NCBI GenBank assembly: GCA_948099385.1
Contig: CANUEZ040000165.1
Location: forward strand, 5,406,501 to 5,470,500
Reading direction: 5' to 3'
Origin: Fasciola hepatica
Taxonomy: Eukaryota > Platyhelminthes > Trematoda > Plagiorchiida > Fasciolidae
DNA: 64,000 nucleotides
Part shown: piece after piece, positions 35,085 to 44,049 of the stretch
Position numbering within the stretch: position 1 is the first letter of the stretch
How the letters are laid out: each line of letters opens with the position of its first letter
Notes under the pieces: model-generated
What the model was told of the DNA's origin: nothing
Database searches by the model: none
The model's input: the letters and a program-made list of their open reading frames with translations, nothing else
Made by a program: the position numbers and the translations under genes

Positions 35085-37655
35085 TCAAATCATAGAATAC
35101 GCCCATCCCTTCATGAAAAAAACTTGTAACACGAAGAAATTTCTTTTCGATATATCACTTCAGGCATTGACATAAATAGTACTGGGTAAAAGAGGGTATA
35201 TGTGCAGCTAAAGATAGCAGAGAGTGACTAAATGTGCAACAAATCCGGTAACTCGACAACATGCTTCAACTTGATGAATCTTGTTCGTTGTGTGAACGAC
35301 AATAAGTGTGAAATGTGTAACCAAATGGCGTGAAAAGACAGGTGTGAAAAACAAAGGTGTGAAAAAAAGGTGTGGGGTTGGGGAGAATTGGTACAATGGA
35401 ACCATAAGAGAATCACTTGTTACGACCACGGCAACAACAACTGGTGCACGAGGTTACGTTGCTTACACAAATCCGGCTTCAATAGCCGAATTGCTATGGC
35501 TTCTGACGTCATCAGCAACCGCCTGCGTAATCCTTTCGCGTGAACTGTGGGAGTTGTCAGGACTGGTCTAAAAGCTGTCACCGTGTCGATTTGGTGTCCG
35601 CTATCCACCAGATGTTGTAGGATTGCGATATTGATAGTCCGGACTGTACCTTTGCGTAAAGAAGCCGGGACGTGTTCTGATATCCCTTTCGGCAGGCGTC
35701 TCGTCGTATGTCCAATATACTGTGCACTACAAGAACACGTAAACTGATATAGAACAAAAGATTGAGACTGATGAGGCAACCTGTCCTTGGATTGTTGAAC
35801 AATGAAAGGCTTCGTATTTGTTAAGATTCGGACATGTGCGGCGGGGAAAGACTTCCCGAGGGTCTTGGATATGCGCAGCTCTAGTATTTCTAAGGTTTTG
35901 TCACCTTTGAACGGGACAGTTAGAAAAATATCCTTTTTCTTGGCCATTTGAACTTTCATTTTGTTTCTCCTCTCTCCCATTTGTTGACGAATGAACGGTT
36001 CTGGATAGCCGTTTTTTAGTAATGTACCGCGTATGTGTTCCAGTTCTTGGGCAGTCGTGTCAGGACTACAGATGTTTCTTGCTTTGTAGGTCAGACAGCT
36101 CACAAGGTTTCTTTTGTATCGTAGGGGGACAAAACTTAGGAAATGTGTGTATTGCCACAACCATGTACATTTCCGATACACCCTCCTTTCTATATGTCCG
36201 TCCTCCATTCTACGCAATCCCACATCAAGAAAGGCGAGGAAATTGTCCGTCTCTACTTCCACTGTAAATGTGGTCATTGCGTGGGCGTTGTTGAATGTTC
36301 GCAGTAGTTCGGTAATGTCTTTTTTTGAGTCGCAAATTATGAAAGTGTCGTCCATGTATCTGGTGTACATATATAGACTGTCAATGGTGCTACGTAGTGG
36401 TCCACTTTCGAGTTTTGCTAAGAATATATCCACCAGAAGGGGTCCAAGTGGTGATCCCATTGCTACTCCGTCTTTCTGCCTGTAGTATTTTCCGCTGTAC
36501 AGAAATTGTATGTTCCATGTACATCTAAGAATTAGTTCTTTTAGCTTGGCCACAGGAATTTCGAGTTTGATATCATTATCGGTCAAGTATTGACAGATGA
36601 ATTCTACCGTCTCGATCAACGGAACGTTTGTGAATAGGGATGCAACATCTAGGGAAAGCATAGTCCGTTCAGACAGGTCCTGATGTTTTATCATCTCCAT
36701 AAAAGAGAACGAATCTTTCACACTATACTTCGCTAGTGACTTGCGCACAGGTTCAAGAATTTCTGCAATCCACTGAGCTGTGGCGTGATAGGCTGTGCTC
36801 ATGTCAATCACCGGTCTTGGGGGTACATCTGGTTTGTGTACTTTTGGTAACCCATAGAGTCTAGGTGGTTGTGAGCCGCAGGGCACAAGCTTGTCGTACA
36901 GCGTTTTGGAAATAGTGTTTTCTGACTTAAGCTGCTTCAAGATCTCTGTCAGCTTAGTCTCGGCATCTTGTGTTTTGTCTTTCTCACCCGGGTGGTAAAT
37001 AAACTTGCTCTTATCAGATAAAATAGTCATCAATTTTCTGTCGTAATCGTTTCGGTCTAGTACAACCCATCCGGCACCTTTGTCCGGTTTCGATAATAAT
37101 AAATCTTCATTATTCACTAGTTCTTGGACCGCTTCTCGATGTTGCTTAGTTAATATTCCGTTCAACGGAGATCTAGTAGCGTGATACTTTTGACATTCAT
37201 AAACAAGTGATGTTTTCAGGCCGTCAACTGAATCAGATGATGTTGGTACCAGGTCGTACAATTGGCTCATTAGACTTTCAAACTGGGTTTCAATTTCCAC
37301 CTGATGATAACGTGGTTGAGTTGCACAAAACTTAGGTCCGAGTAATAAAGCCTCATATTGCAATTTACTAAGCGTCACAGAAGAATGATTGTGGACATAC
37401 CTTTCGGGATCTTCCGGTAACCAGGACGGTGGTACTCCTGTTTCCAAGCTGCTGAGGAACTTCCCTCGCTTCTTTTCCCGAGCTTTTCGACAAACTGAAT
37501 CCACAAATTCCCGAAATTCTTTTCGATGACCTTCCTGTAGTTCTGCAACGTTCGTTTCGTATCTATTCACCAGCCGTTCTATTTCGTCTAAACTGGATTT
37601 GGCCGCGTCAAGTTGATTGAGCGCATGACGTCTGAGCGATCGGACATTGGGTATA
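35085..37655 (-). mobile_element. Penelope-like element, copy 1, recent insertion
   Basis: A 2571-bp insertion bounded by the 10-bp direct repeat AGTATTTTTT (35075-35084 and 37656-37665). The uninterrupted target sequence is preserved in arm 1. The element lies on the minus strand: its 3' non-coding end is at 35085-35419 and its coding region runs from 37655 leftwards. The coding similarity begins immediately at the right junction, without an upstream ATG inside the element, so the copy is probably 5' truncated, as is usual for target-primed insertions. The intact frame and unmutated flanking duplication point to recent mobility. An extra T at 35085 may be a non-templated base. Confidence 0.92.
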
Positions 37656-37750
37656 AGTATTTTTTCAGTAGCAGAACATCTCAGTGTTCGTGAAATGATA
37701 CGGACAATGGAGATATCACTAGAATTTTCCGCATCGAGAGTCCACACCAT
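35420..37750 (-). CDS. PLE reverse transcriptase / GIY-YIG endonuclease
   Basis: A frame of 776 codons. Residues 1-31 are read from the flanking LINE arm by chance, and element sequence starts at about residue 32, so the annotated ATG is fortuitous. The Penelope-type RT shows KPDKGAGWVVLDRNDY (221-236), the LYGLPKVHKP block (298-307), motif A LSLDVASLFTNVPL (365-378), motif B QKDGVAMGSPLGPLLVDIF (425-443), catalytic TRYMDDTFI (463-471) and FLAFLDV (504-510). The C-terminal endonuclease has YQFTCSCSAQYIGHTTRRL (668-686), the Penelope form of GIY-YIG with its upstream cysteines. RT copies element RNA and the endonuclease nicks the target. All key residues are present, so the protein could be active apart from its missing natural N-terminus. 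Confidence 0.95.
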   Translation of the reverse strand: MVWTLDAENSSDISIVRIISRTLRCSATEKILIPNVRSLRRHALNQLDAAKSSLDEIERLVNRYETNVAELQEGHRKEFREFVDSVCRKAREKKRGKFLSSLETGVPPSWLPEDPERYVHNHSSVTLSKLQYEALLLGPKFCATQPRYHQVEIETQFESLMSQLYDLVPTSSDSVDGLKTSLVYECQKYHATRSPLNGILTKQHREAVQELVNNEDLLLSKPDKGAGWVVLDRNDYDRKLMTILSDKSKFIYHPGEKDKTQDAETKLTEILKQLKSENTISKTLYDKLVPCGSQPPRLYGLPKVHKPDVPPRPVIDMSTAYHATAQWIAEILEPVRKSLAKYSVKDSFSFMEMIKHQDLSERTMLSLDVASLFTNVPLIETVEFICQYLTDNDIKLEIPVAKLKELILRCTWNIQFLYSGKYYRQKDGVAMGSPLGPLLVDIFLAKLESGPLRSTIDSLYMYTRYMDDTFIICDSKKDITELLRTFNNAHAMTTFTVEVETDNFLAFLDVGLRRMEDGHIERRVYRKCTWLWQYTHFLSFVPLRYKRNLVSCLTYKARNICSPDTTAQELEHIRGTLLKNGYPEPFIRQQMGERRNKMKVQMAKKKDIFLTVPFKGDKTLEILELRISKTLGKSFPAAHVRILTNTKPFIVQQSKDRLPHQSQSFVLYQFTCSCSAQYIGHTTRRLPKGISEHVPASLRKGTVRTINIAILQHLVDSGHQIDTVTAFRPVLTTPTVHAKGLRRRLLMTSEAIAIRLLKPDLCKQRNLVHQLLLPWS
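37656..37665 (+). repeat. Target-site duplication, right copy
   Basis: AGTATTTTTT here matches 35075-35084 and occurs once at the corresponding point of arm 1 (reverse complement, 33603-33612), which defines it as a 10-bp duplication made by the PLE insertion. Confidence 0.9.
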
Positions 37751-38279
37751 GGGCTGGAATCAAACATACCAATCTTCGCTTTACTGGTTAGTTCCTTTAC
37801 GAGTCAGTGAGATGCAAATAACGCAAGTGAATAGTGAATGACGCGCAATCACTACTCCAATAATACACGACAACCGTCCTCTTTAGTCACATCAAAATGG
37901 GACGAACAGCACATGGTTGAACGAGACCCAAATGTTAGGAGCAGGAACTTGTACCTGCACTCACCCTTTGCGATGATCAGCTGTTGTGTGATCTGGCCAC
38001 CTCGCACTGAGAATGCTTAGCGTCTTTCTGCGTTTCACAATCGATTTCTCCGAAGCATTCCACTCGTCTGATGGGAACATCGAGTGAGTATTGACGAGGT
38101 GCGTCATCGTGCGTTGGCAACGGATAGTCGCCCTTCTACCGAAGTGGTCGTTTTACACCGCATCCGGTGACTAGGTCATATTTTTCGAATGCCTATCCAT
38201 CTTCCACGTTTTCGTACTCTGTTCGCACGAGCTGGGCAAGACTGGGAGAAGCGACGAGGTGGTCAGACAATGACTTTGC
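37666..38279 (+). pseudogene. Inverted-repeat arm 2, outer part: LINE 3'-end remnant
   Basis: It is the reverse complement of 32989-33602. On the plus strand it carries the LINE blocks listed for arm 1, the clearest being LGHIFRMPIHLPRFRTLF and EKRRGGQTMTL near 38175-38275. Just beyond 38279 the two flanks resume weaker LINE-like similarity after a 14-bp length difference. So the arms lie within a longer LINE copy on each side, and the 998-bp identity has a sharp outer limit. Confidence 0.85.
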
Positions 38280-38422
38280 GTAGCGTGCATCACTACCAGC
38301 TTGTGCTACGTAACCGCCACGTGCGCAGTAATGATTTCATCTCGACTTACTGCGTAACGTTTTGGAAGTGATGCTGAAAATAAGGTGCCTATGTAAACTA
38401 ACAACTTGCGCTACGAACAACA

Positions 38423-39122
38423 CTATTCCGCAGCCTGCCCATCTGCAATATCCACAATCGCCGGGAGTACCTCCGGTGGGTTTTTGGGAAGTAATTGCAC
38501 TACTAAACTTCGATAGGTGCCATGATATTCTCCCATCTGGTTGGTTTCCACTGGATCAATAACGGGAATTTGTAGTACTTCACATAAATCGATTGATTTT
38601 GAATCATTAGGAAACCGAATTTTCATAATAGCGCCCTATCTTCATCTTTTTCTGCGGTTGAAACATCCTAACAGAGGTGTGTGATATTCATCTTCGTTTG
38701 GTTGCTCACTCCCGCTCGTGCTAAGATCCGCAATGTCTCATGTACAGCATGAAAACAATAGGAAATAGAGGTCGTTCATATTTCTCTAGCTATGTGATAA
38801 CCACAAGCTTTCTTCTTCAAATCCGAGTTATCTAGTGCAATGATGTTGATCGTCAATCCTCACCCCACCTATTCGCCGGATCGTGTAACTTGATGATCAC
38901 GTAGGTATTCAACTAACCGAAACAGGAATCAAACATCGGAATATGACACGGCAGATCAGAAACATACTTTCGCGGATCTTCCGCATATGCCCACCCAAGA
39001 TGGACCAATATGCCATAAACGTTCTTGTTGTAAGGTGAGCTTTTGTGTGAATTATGAGCTAATAACTCGCTACGGCCATTCAGAGAAACCACTTTACGCT
39101 CACTCGTACCAATTAAACGCAT
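38423..39122 (-). other. Cluster of protein-like minus-strand segments
   Basis: Several minus-strand pieces read like coding sequence but cannot be joined with confidence. A frame of 67 codons ends at a stop at 38423 and contains KIRFPNDSKSIDLCEVLQIP. A frame starting with ATG at 39122 contains NVYGILVHLGWAYAEDPRK and then meets a GTATGT donor. Between them are short pieces such as ALDNSDLKKKACGYHIARE. The phase after the donor (2) fits an acceptor at about 38655 (CAACCGCAG), which would then give KDEDRALL and a stop. No family is recognised. It could be a small host gene or an older element. Confidence 0.3.
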
Positions 39123-40560
39123 GGAAGAAAGGCGTTGAATAGGAAAAGCACTTTTACGTGAAAAGCGTCAAAAACGATAAAAAAGCATACAAATTATTGA
39201 CATGGATTTAGAAACTAAACGTGGTCGTCAAAAAAAGAATTATGATAATTTTGTTGTTCGCTTACGGATTTGTTGGTTCAGAAGCTCGTGTGAGGACTGA
39301 AAGCGGAAGTTCCCGATTGCACAGTCAAAAAATACGAACACATAACAACATCTAGAAGAGGATGTTCTTGAAGCTGAAATCCGCAGTGAATGAACCAAGC
39401 AGGAGCTTGAAGAGTTAAAAAGTTAGTGGGGAATATGCAGCAAAAAACAAGCATATGACGTTTTGCGATGAAAAGAAAATGAGATTAGCATGGCCGCGAT
39501 TTGGGGGTGTGTCTGTGTGAGTGGGCGTTCGTTTGTCTGTCGAATGACACACGCGTGTGTATTGGTTTTCGTGAGGAATTGCGGTGATGTTTGAACAATT
39601 CAGAATGAGGCAAAACAACGGGAAGATTTAACAAATTCAATGAATAGCTCAATAAAGTTCTGGAAGACGTAACAACTTGAAGGTTTTTTCATCGCAAAAC
39701 AACTAGCAGGCAGTTCTAATTACACAAACAAGCACGGGAGGGAAAGGATAAACTGGTGCACAGAACCTAAGTTCAGGAAAGTGGACGTGTGTACGTTACT
39801 GACAATTGGATGGGACCCGGAATCCAATCAGGGGCATATTTTCATCCTGTTCAGTCGTTCTCGTGCCCGGTTCGGGTAGACGGGATACACTGGTCTGTGC
39901 GTAGATTAAAACACACACAAAAAAACAACAGAAACAATGGATAGAATTATCGAACATGCATATGTGCAAACATCATCACGTACGCACCCAAGTAGATACA
40001 CAGAGTACACAAAGGAAAACCGACGAACGTAAGCTTGAGCATTTCATTTTCCAGTTTATTGGAAATAATATCGATCTTGTCTAGACTGAGCAGTTCAGTT
40101 TGCCTCAAAGATTTGCACGTTCGTTACACGCCCCATTTTGGGGTTCGCTGTCGCTTATCGGTCAGCGTTTATTAAACTTCCGTTTTGATTTACAGAGAAC
40201 AGGTTGGAAATAAATGGTTGAATTCATCAGTGGTTTGCGAAAATGTACCAAAGCTACTCATTACTAGTTCGCAGCAGTGGGAAAGTGAGTAAGTTTGGAG
40301 TAGACTACCCCATAAACTTCAGGATTATAGTAAAGTTCACTCGATTCTAGCAGCCATACGACCCTCTGTTATGTTGGTTAAATGTTGATAATTTTTGCCT
40401 GACTGTTATTTCACTCTATTTTCACGCATAGATTTACCGGCAATGTTCAGAACGCTACATTCTGTACGAGCCCACTGCCGAAGGTGTAATTTCTGGAATG
40501 TTATCAAACAGACGACTTACTAATTCGCTCTATATTATTAAAACAGTTAACCGACCTCTT
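39123..40560. other. Unassigned sequence
   Basis: Short frames only. No exon, repeat family member or RNA gene is supported. Confidence 0.4.
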
Positions 40561-40562
40561 CC

Positions 40563-40798
40563 GTGACTCATCATGGAGTGTGAACGTTCAACTCGCCATA
40601 AAAAAGCGTGAAAGCCCGGCACAGTTGTTTCACTAGTAGCGCACATGCACCGAGCCCCAATTGGGATTCTAATCCCGGATGAACGATCGTGAGTCGAACA
40701 CCTTAGGCACGAAGCTATCTGAGAAGGCTCCTAACGGTTCATCGAACATACACAGCACATGACACAGCGCCCTATCATCATTGACCTTCAGTGTTAGC
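40563..40798 (-). repeat. tRNA-derived SINE, family A, copy 1
   Basis: On the minus strand there is a GTTCGATGAACCGTTAGGAG segment, then a box-A-like region ending AAGGTGTTCGACTCACGATC, a box-B-like GGGATTAGAATCCC (40664-40677), and a CTCGGTGCATGTGCG block. The same order occurs at 54486-54731 (same strand) and 42230-42480 (opposite strand). It directly abuts the family E SINE on its right. Confidence 0.7.
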
Positions 40799-40955
40799 AG
40801 TGGTCACACGGCCATCGTGGTCTGCTTCTGACCATTTTGTGCCGGGTTCGAAACCCCGTACCGCCGCCGGTCATTTCTTAAATTAGAAGTCTTTAGTTGA
40901 TCGCGATCCACTTCCTTGAACACTGTACTACTATCGAATAATACAAAAGTAGTAA
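40799..40955 (+). repeat. tRNA-derived SINE, family E, copy 3
   Basis: A box-B-like GGGTTCGAAACCCC near 40845 is followed by TTGATCGCGATCCACTTCCT, a GTACTACTAT block and a TAGTAAATAAAAAG tail. It matches the copy at 1262-1440 in order and orientation. Confidence 0.7.
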
Positions 40956-41011
40956 ATAAAAAGTAATTTCAATCATTCTACGGTCGTGGCCCAGCGGTCA
41001 GTATATCCACT

Positions 41012-41288
41012 ATTAATGTGTCAGAACCGAAATCGGTTCGGAGTGTATCGAAAAATCGATGCGCCATGTGAAATGTTATGGTAGAATTTTATTGCTCAAT
41101 AACACAGCGTAGTCGAGATCGTTGGTAGGTTGTCGACGTTTCGGTCACCACGGGTAACCTTTTTCAAGACTGGTTTTGCAACCGGTTGCAAAACCAGTCT
41201 TGAAAAAGGTTACCCGTGGTGACCGAAACGTCGACAACCTACCAACGATCTCGACTACGCTGTGTTATTGAGCAATAAAATTCTACCA
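41012..41288. mobile_element. 277-bp insertion dominated by a perfect palindrome
   Basis: It is flanked by the 13-bp direct repeat CAGTATATCCACT (40999-41011 and 41289-41301). The first 67 bp are not part of the palindrome but contain two short inverted repeats (AACCGA..TCGGTT and ATCGA..TCGAT). The remainder (41079-41288) is a 210-bp perfect palindrome with 105-bp arms and no spacer. No open frame, A-rich tail or RNA polymerase III box is seen in it. It behaves like a non-autonomous mobile element, possibly derived from the 3' end of a retroelement. Confidence 0.75.
41079..41288. repeat. Perfect 210-bp palindrome
   Basis: The arms are exact reverse complements over all 105 bp, with the dyad between 41183 and 41184 (ACCGGT). 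Each arm, read outward from the centre, contains a 7-bp stem (GGTTACC / GGTGACC around CGT) immediately followed by GAAACGTC. This resembles the stem II, GAAA and cleavage-site half of a hammerhead. However, the CTGANGA half is not intact (TTGAAAAA at that place). Confidence 0.97.
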
Positions 41289-41345
41289 CAGTATATCCAC
41301 TGTTGTGAACAATTCTTAGGTGTGAGTTCCCTTCAATTTCTTGCT

Positions 41346-42225
41346 GGTAGAGATTGTGCTAAGGATGAAAATCGTCATTCGGGTGACAAAAAGTAAATGC
41401 GAGAAACCCGAAATTCAGCGTTGAAATCAGACCCAAAATAAATTAAACTCACAGTGTACTGATTTCTAAGCCAGACCGTACATTTTTTCCGTGTTCAGTT
41501 TTGTACAACTCCAGCGAAACCCTTAGTCGCATTGATCAAGCTGTTCTGATGAATACAGTGAGCCGCATTAAAGGACACGAACGACCTATTTCTACCATTT
41601 TTAACGAGATGATTATGATCCCTATTTTCCATGATGAGGAAGACCGTGACGGAGTCTCGCTACTGGACAAGCAGATAACCCCGAACTATTGGATGCTCCA
41701 GGTCAGGACAATAGAGAAAGCTTCGAAATATGCATAAGGGAAATTTCAGCAAACTGAGAAAAGAGAATGAAAATGAAACCACTAAAACAAAGACGACGTA
41801 AAATAGTGACCTTCGAAGATGTCTCAGGATTTTCAATTTCGTGATTGCATGTTAGAATATCTTATAAACGGTTCGCATATGCTGAAATATTGCAAACGAT
41901 CAATCGCAGATTAAAGATTCGGTCATTCACCAGGCAAAATGTTTAGAGCGAACATTTGCACATCCATAGAAAGAGAGAGAGAGGGAGAGAAAGCGATGGA
42001 CTGCTTCGTGATGATGACAGTGGTGTGAGAAATCTCCTCCATCACAAACCGTGTGTTTAAACTATCCAAAGAATTTTTTCAACCGGAGCTACACTCCGAT
42101 CTGGATCTGCGCCTGATTTCCTCAATGGTAAATAGAACTGATCAAGTAGGTTGATTGTAACGTGACATCTTCGTCGTCACTAAGCCGCCGATCATGGGAG
42201 TCGATTGCAGTGCGGTCAACAGGTT
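41346..42225. other. Unassigned sequence
   Basis: A 78-codon plus-strand frame (41501-41737) is not recognised. A GA-rich simple stretch lies at 41968-41995. Confidence 0.4.
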
Positions 42226-42229
42226 GAAA

Positions 42230-42480
42230 AGCCAGTGACACAAAGGAGCTATGTAATGTAGTGCATTTCAACAAACCGTTGATAGTCAGTCCGGTGGTTA
42301 GGTGTTCGACTCACAATCACTCATCTCGGATTCGAGTCCGAGTGGGGGGTCGGTTGGTGTGCATTGGAAGTGAGAACTAAAAAGCTGAATGAAATAGTCG
42401 TAAAGTACTTCTATGTTGTTCAACGATGAGTTAGGCGTGTTGCTGCATGACGAAGCATTTGATAACATTTGATAAACACA
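42230..42480 (+). repeat. tRNA-derived SINE, family A, copy 2
   Basis: AACAAACCGTTGATAGTC, then a box-A-like GGTGGTTAGGTGTTCGAC, a box-B-like TCGGATTCGAGTCCGAG near 42325, and a GTTGGTGTGCATTGG block. This is the reverse-orientation relative of 40563-40798 with the best preserved promoter boxes of the family. Confidence 0.7.
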
Positions 42481-42584
42481 ACTGCTGAGAACATGGATGA
42501 TATCCACTAACCCTACAAACAGCTTAAATCAAATTTAAAAATTCAATTTAGCCGATATGACAGGTGCTGAATTGGGATCCAAAT

Positions 42585-42675
42585 GGCAAAGGTCTGCGAC
42601 CCCAGTAGGGTTGGAACCCATACGACGATAATAATACCACATTCACCCTACCAGCTGAGCTATGAGGCCCCATCC
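42585..42675 (-). repeat. tRNA-like sequence, probable SINE head
   Basis: On the minus strand GGGGCCTCATAGCTCAGCTG is a good box-A context, and GGGTTCCAACCC (about 42606-42617) is a good box B at tRNA-like spacing. The anticodon arm does not fold convincingly and the acceptor ends do not pair, so a functional tRNA is unlikely. A solitary tRNA-derived SINE head or tRNA pseudogene is the better reading. Confidence 0.5.
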
Positions 42676-42679
42676 GGAT

Positions 42680-43990
42680 CATTTTGTCCACCCGCCAAAA
42701 TTGGTAGCGAATTGTTTTCATTCGTACTCGCCCGATTGGGTATGTCAGAAATTTATTGTTTTGTACTTCGTATTTCCCCTAATATCACTTCTGGATACCT
42801 TATACTGGGGGGTAGGAGGCGGAAACCAGAACACCCGAGTGCTTGGTTGATAAGACTGTTCATTCAACAACCCACTGCAGCGAGAACAATATCCAAATTA
42901 CACCAAATATTGTGACAACTTCTAACATATTCACTGACGGAAACTGAAAGAAGCAAAACCTAGAAGTTAGCAAAAACACCCGTGAAGGACAGAGACTCAT
43001 TGACAGAATATTGACTGACATGTTTGAGGCAGAAATTAGGTTGATGTACAAGTAAATAAGCGACAGAGTGAGTAAAACCGAATGAACACGTGGACCAGCA
43101 TGGGGTTCATAACCGGAGAATTTGCTCCATCATGCTCGGTTAAATCTGCAAATATGAAGCTATCGGTGGAAAATGCCCATCACCACATTAACAACACAGT
43201 ATCAGCAACAAAAATATGGCATTTCATCAGAGATTTATGGATCCAGTACTAGTGCAATACTTTCCCATCAGCATGACAGCATTCCTTTGGTGGTGCGCAC
43301 AATTGATGCCCATCAGGCTTCGCTTCCGTGTACACTGTCGACTGTTTCCATTTAGAAGTGATCAGATCAACAATTCGTATAAGAAGAGATTTCTCATTGT
43401 GACTGAATATTAAATAGAACGTTCCGGTACTTGCTCACGTGCTGACCACGAGTTTCGGTCAGTGATCTATTATTCATGTACAGAGATCATGAATATGTCT
43501 ATGGGCACCCATTTGTTCCGATGAAGGGTGCGCGTATGACTACGCTGAGTTTGCAATTCATTATTGAGTTATCGTCTGACAGCGATTTTTGTCCACCAGC
43601 ACACAGGGAGTACATCACCGAGTAAGCTTCTGCTGATAGTCCGCTTACTTCATACACCTCAATCCGAAACCGAAAGTACTCACTCGAACTGAGAGGATCC
43701 AATGCACACAGGTGAGAAAACGTTTACAAGTAGACACCAATGGGAATGGAAACAGCATAGATCATAGGTAAACAAATAAACAAGCACGAGGAACGAACAC
43801 GCAGGGAGTTAGTTGAGGAGAGAGGAAGATAACTTCCAGCTTAGACCCACAAAGAAGAACAGAAAACGAAGTTTAGATGATGATGACATCATTATGAGAC
43901 GATTCCCGTTATTTGCGCTGTGTTTCGATCGGCTCACCTGATCTATACGCCAAATAACAGGGGTTCGTGCAGACGGGGGCGCATTTTTTA
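42680..43990. other. Unassigned sequence with weak minus-strand exon candidates
   Basis: Two minus-strand pieces have splice-like borders. SSEYFRFRIEVYE before GTAAGC lies near 43655-43693. A piece containing STVYTEAKPDGHQLCAPPKE before GTATTG lies near 43268-43342. Their phases do not match each other, and no protein family is recognised. They sit downstream of the anoctamin gene and could belong to another gene. Confidence 0.25.
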
Positions 43991-43995
43991 GGAAA

Positions 43996-44049
43996 TCACA
44001 TGGACGATATGGTGATTTCCTCATTCTCAATAGATGTTAGGAGGTGAGT
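43996..44049 (-). CDS. Possible last coding exon of the anoctamin gene
   Basis: An acceptor (TTGCTACGCAG) is followed by a phase-0 reading of 17 codons, THLLTSIENEEITISSM, and a TGA. The preceding anoctamin exon (46760-47068) ends in phase 0, so the join is allowed and gives a short acidic C-terminal tail. Anoctamin tails vary too much to confirm it by similarity. No clear polyadenylation signal follows at close range. A transcript would be needed to decide. Confidence 0.4.
   Translation of the reverse strand, partial: THLLTSIENEEITISSM

Larger units (their letters stand above)
40978..41345 (+). repeat. tRNA-like repeat split by a palindromic insertion
   Basis: Outside the insertion (41012-41301) the joined sequence reads as a tRNA-like head with a box-A-like GTGGCCCAGCGGTCAGTATA, followed by a weak box-B-like GTGTGAGTTCCC. 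This looks like another tRNA-derived repeat that served as the target. Family assignment is uncertain because no second clear copy is in the window. Confidence 0.45.

Noticed and set aside
42585..42675. Functional tRNA gene on the minus strand
   Set aside because: Box A and box B are good, but the acceptor stem does not pair and the anticodon arm does not form; more likely a SINE head or pseudogene.
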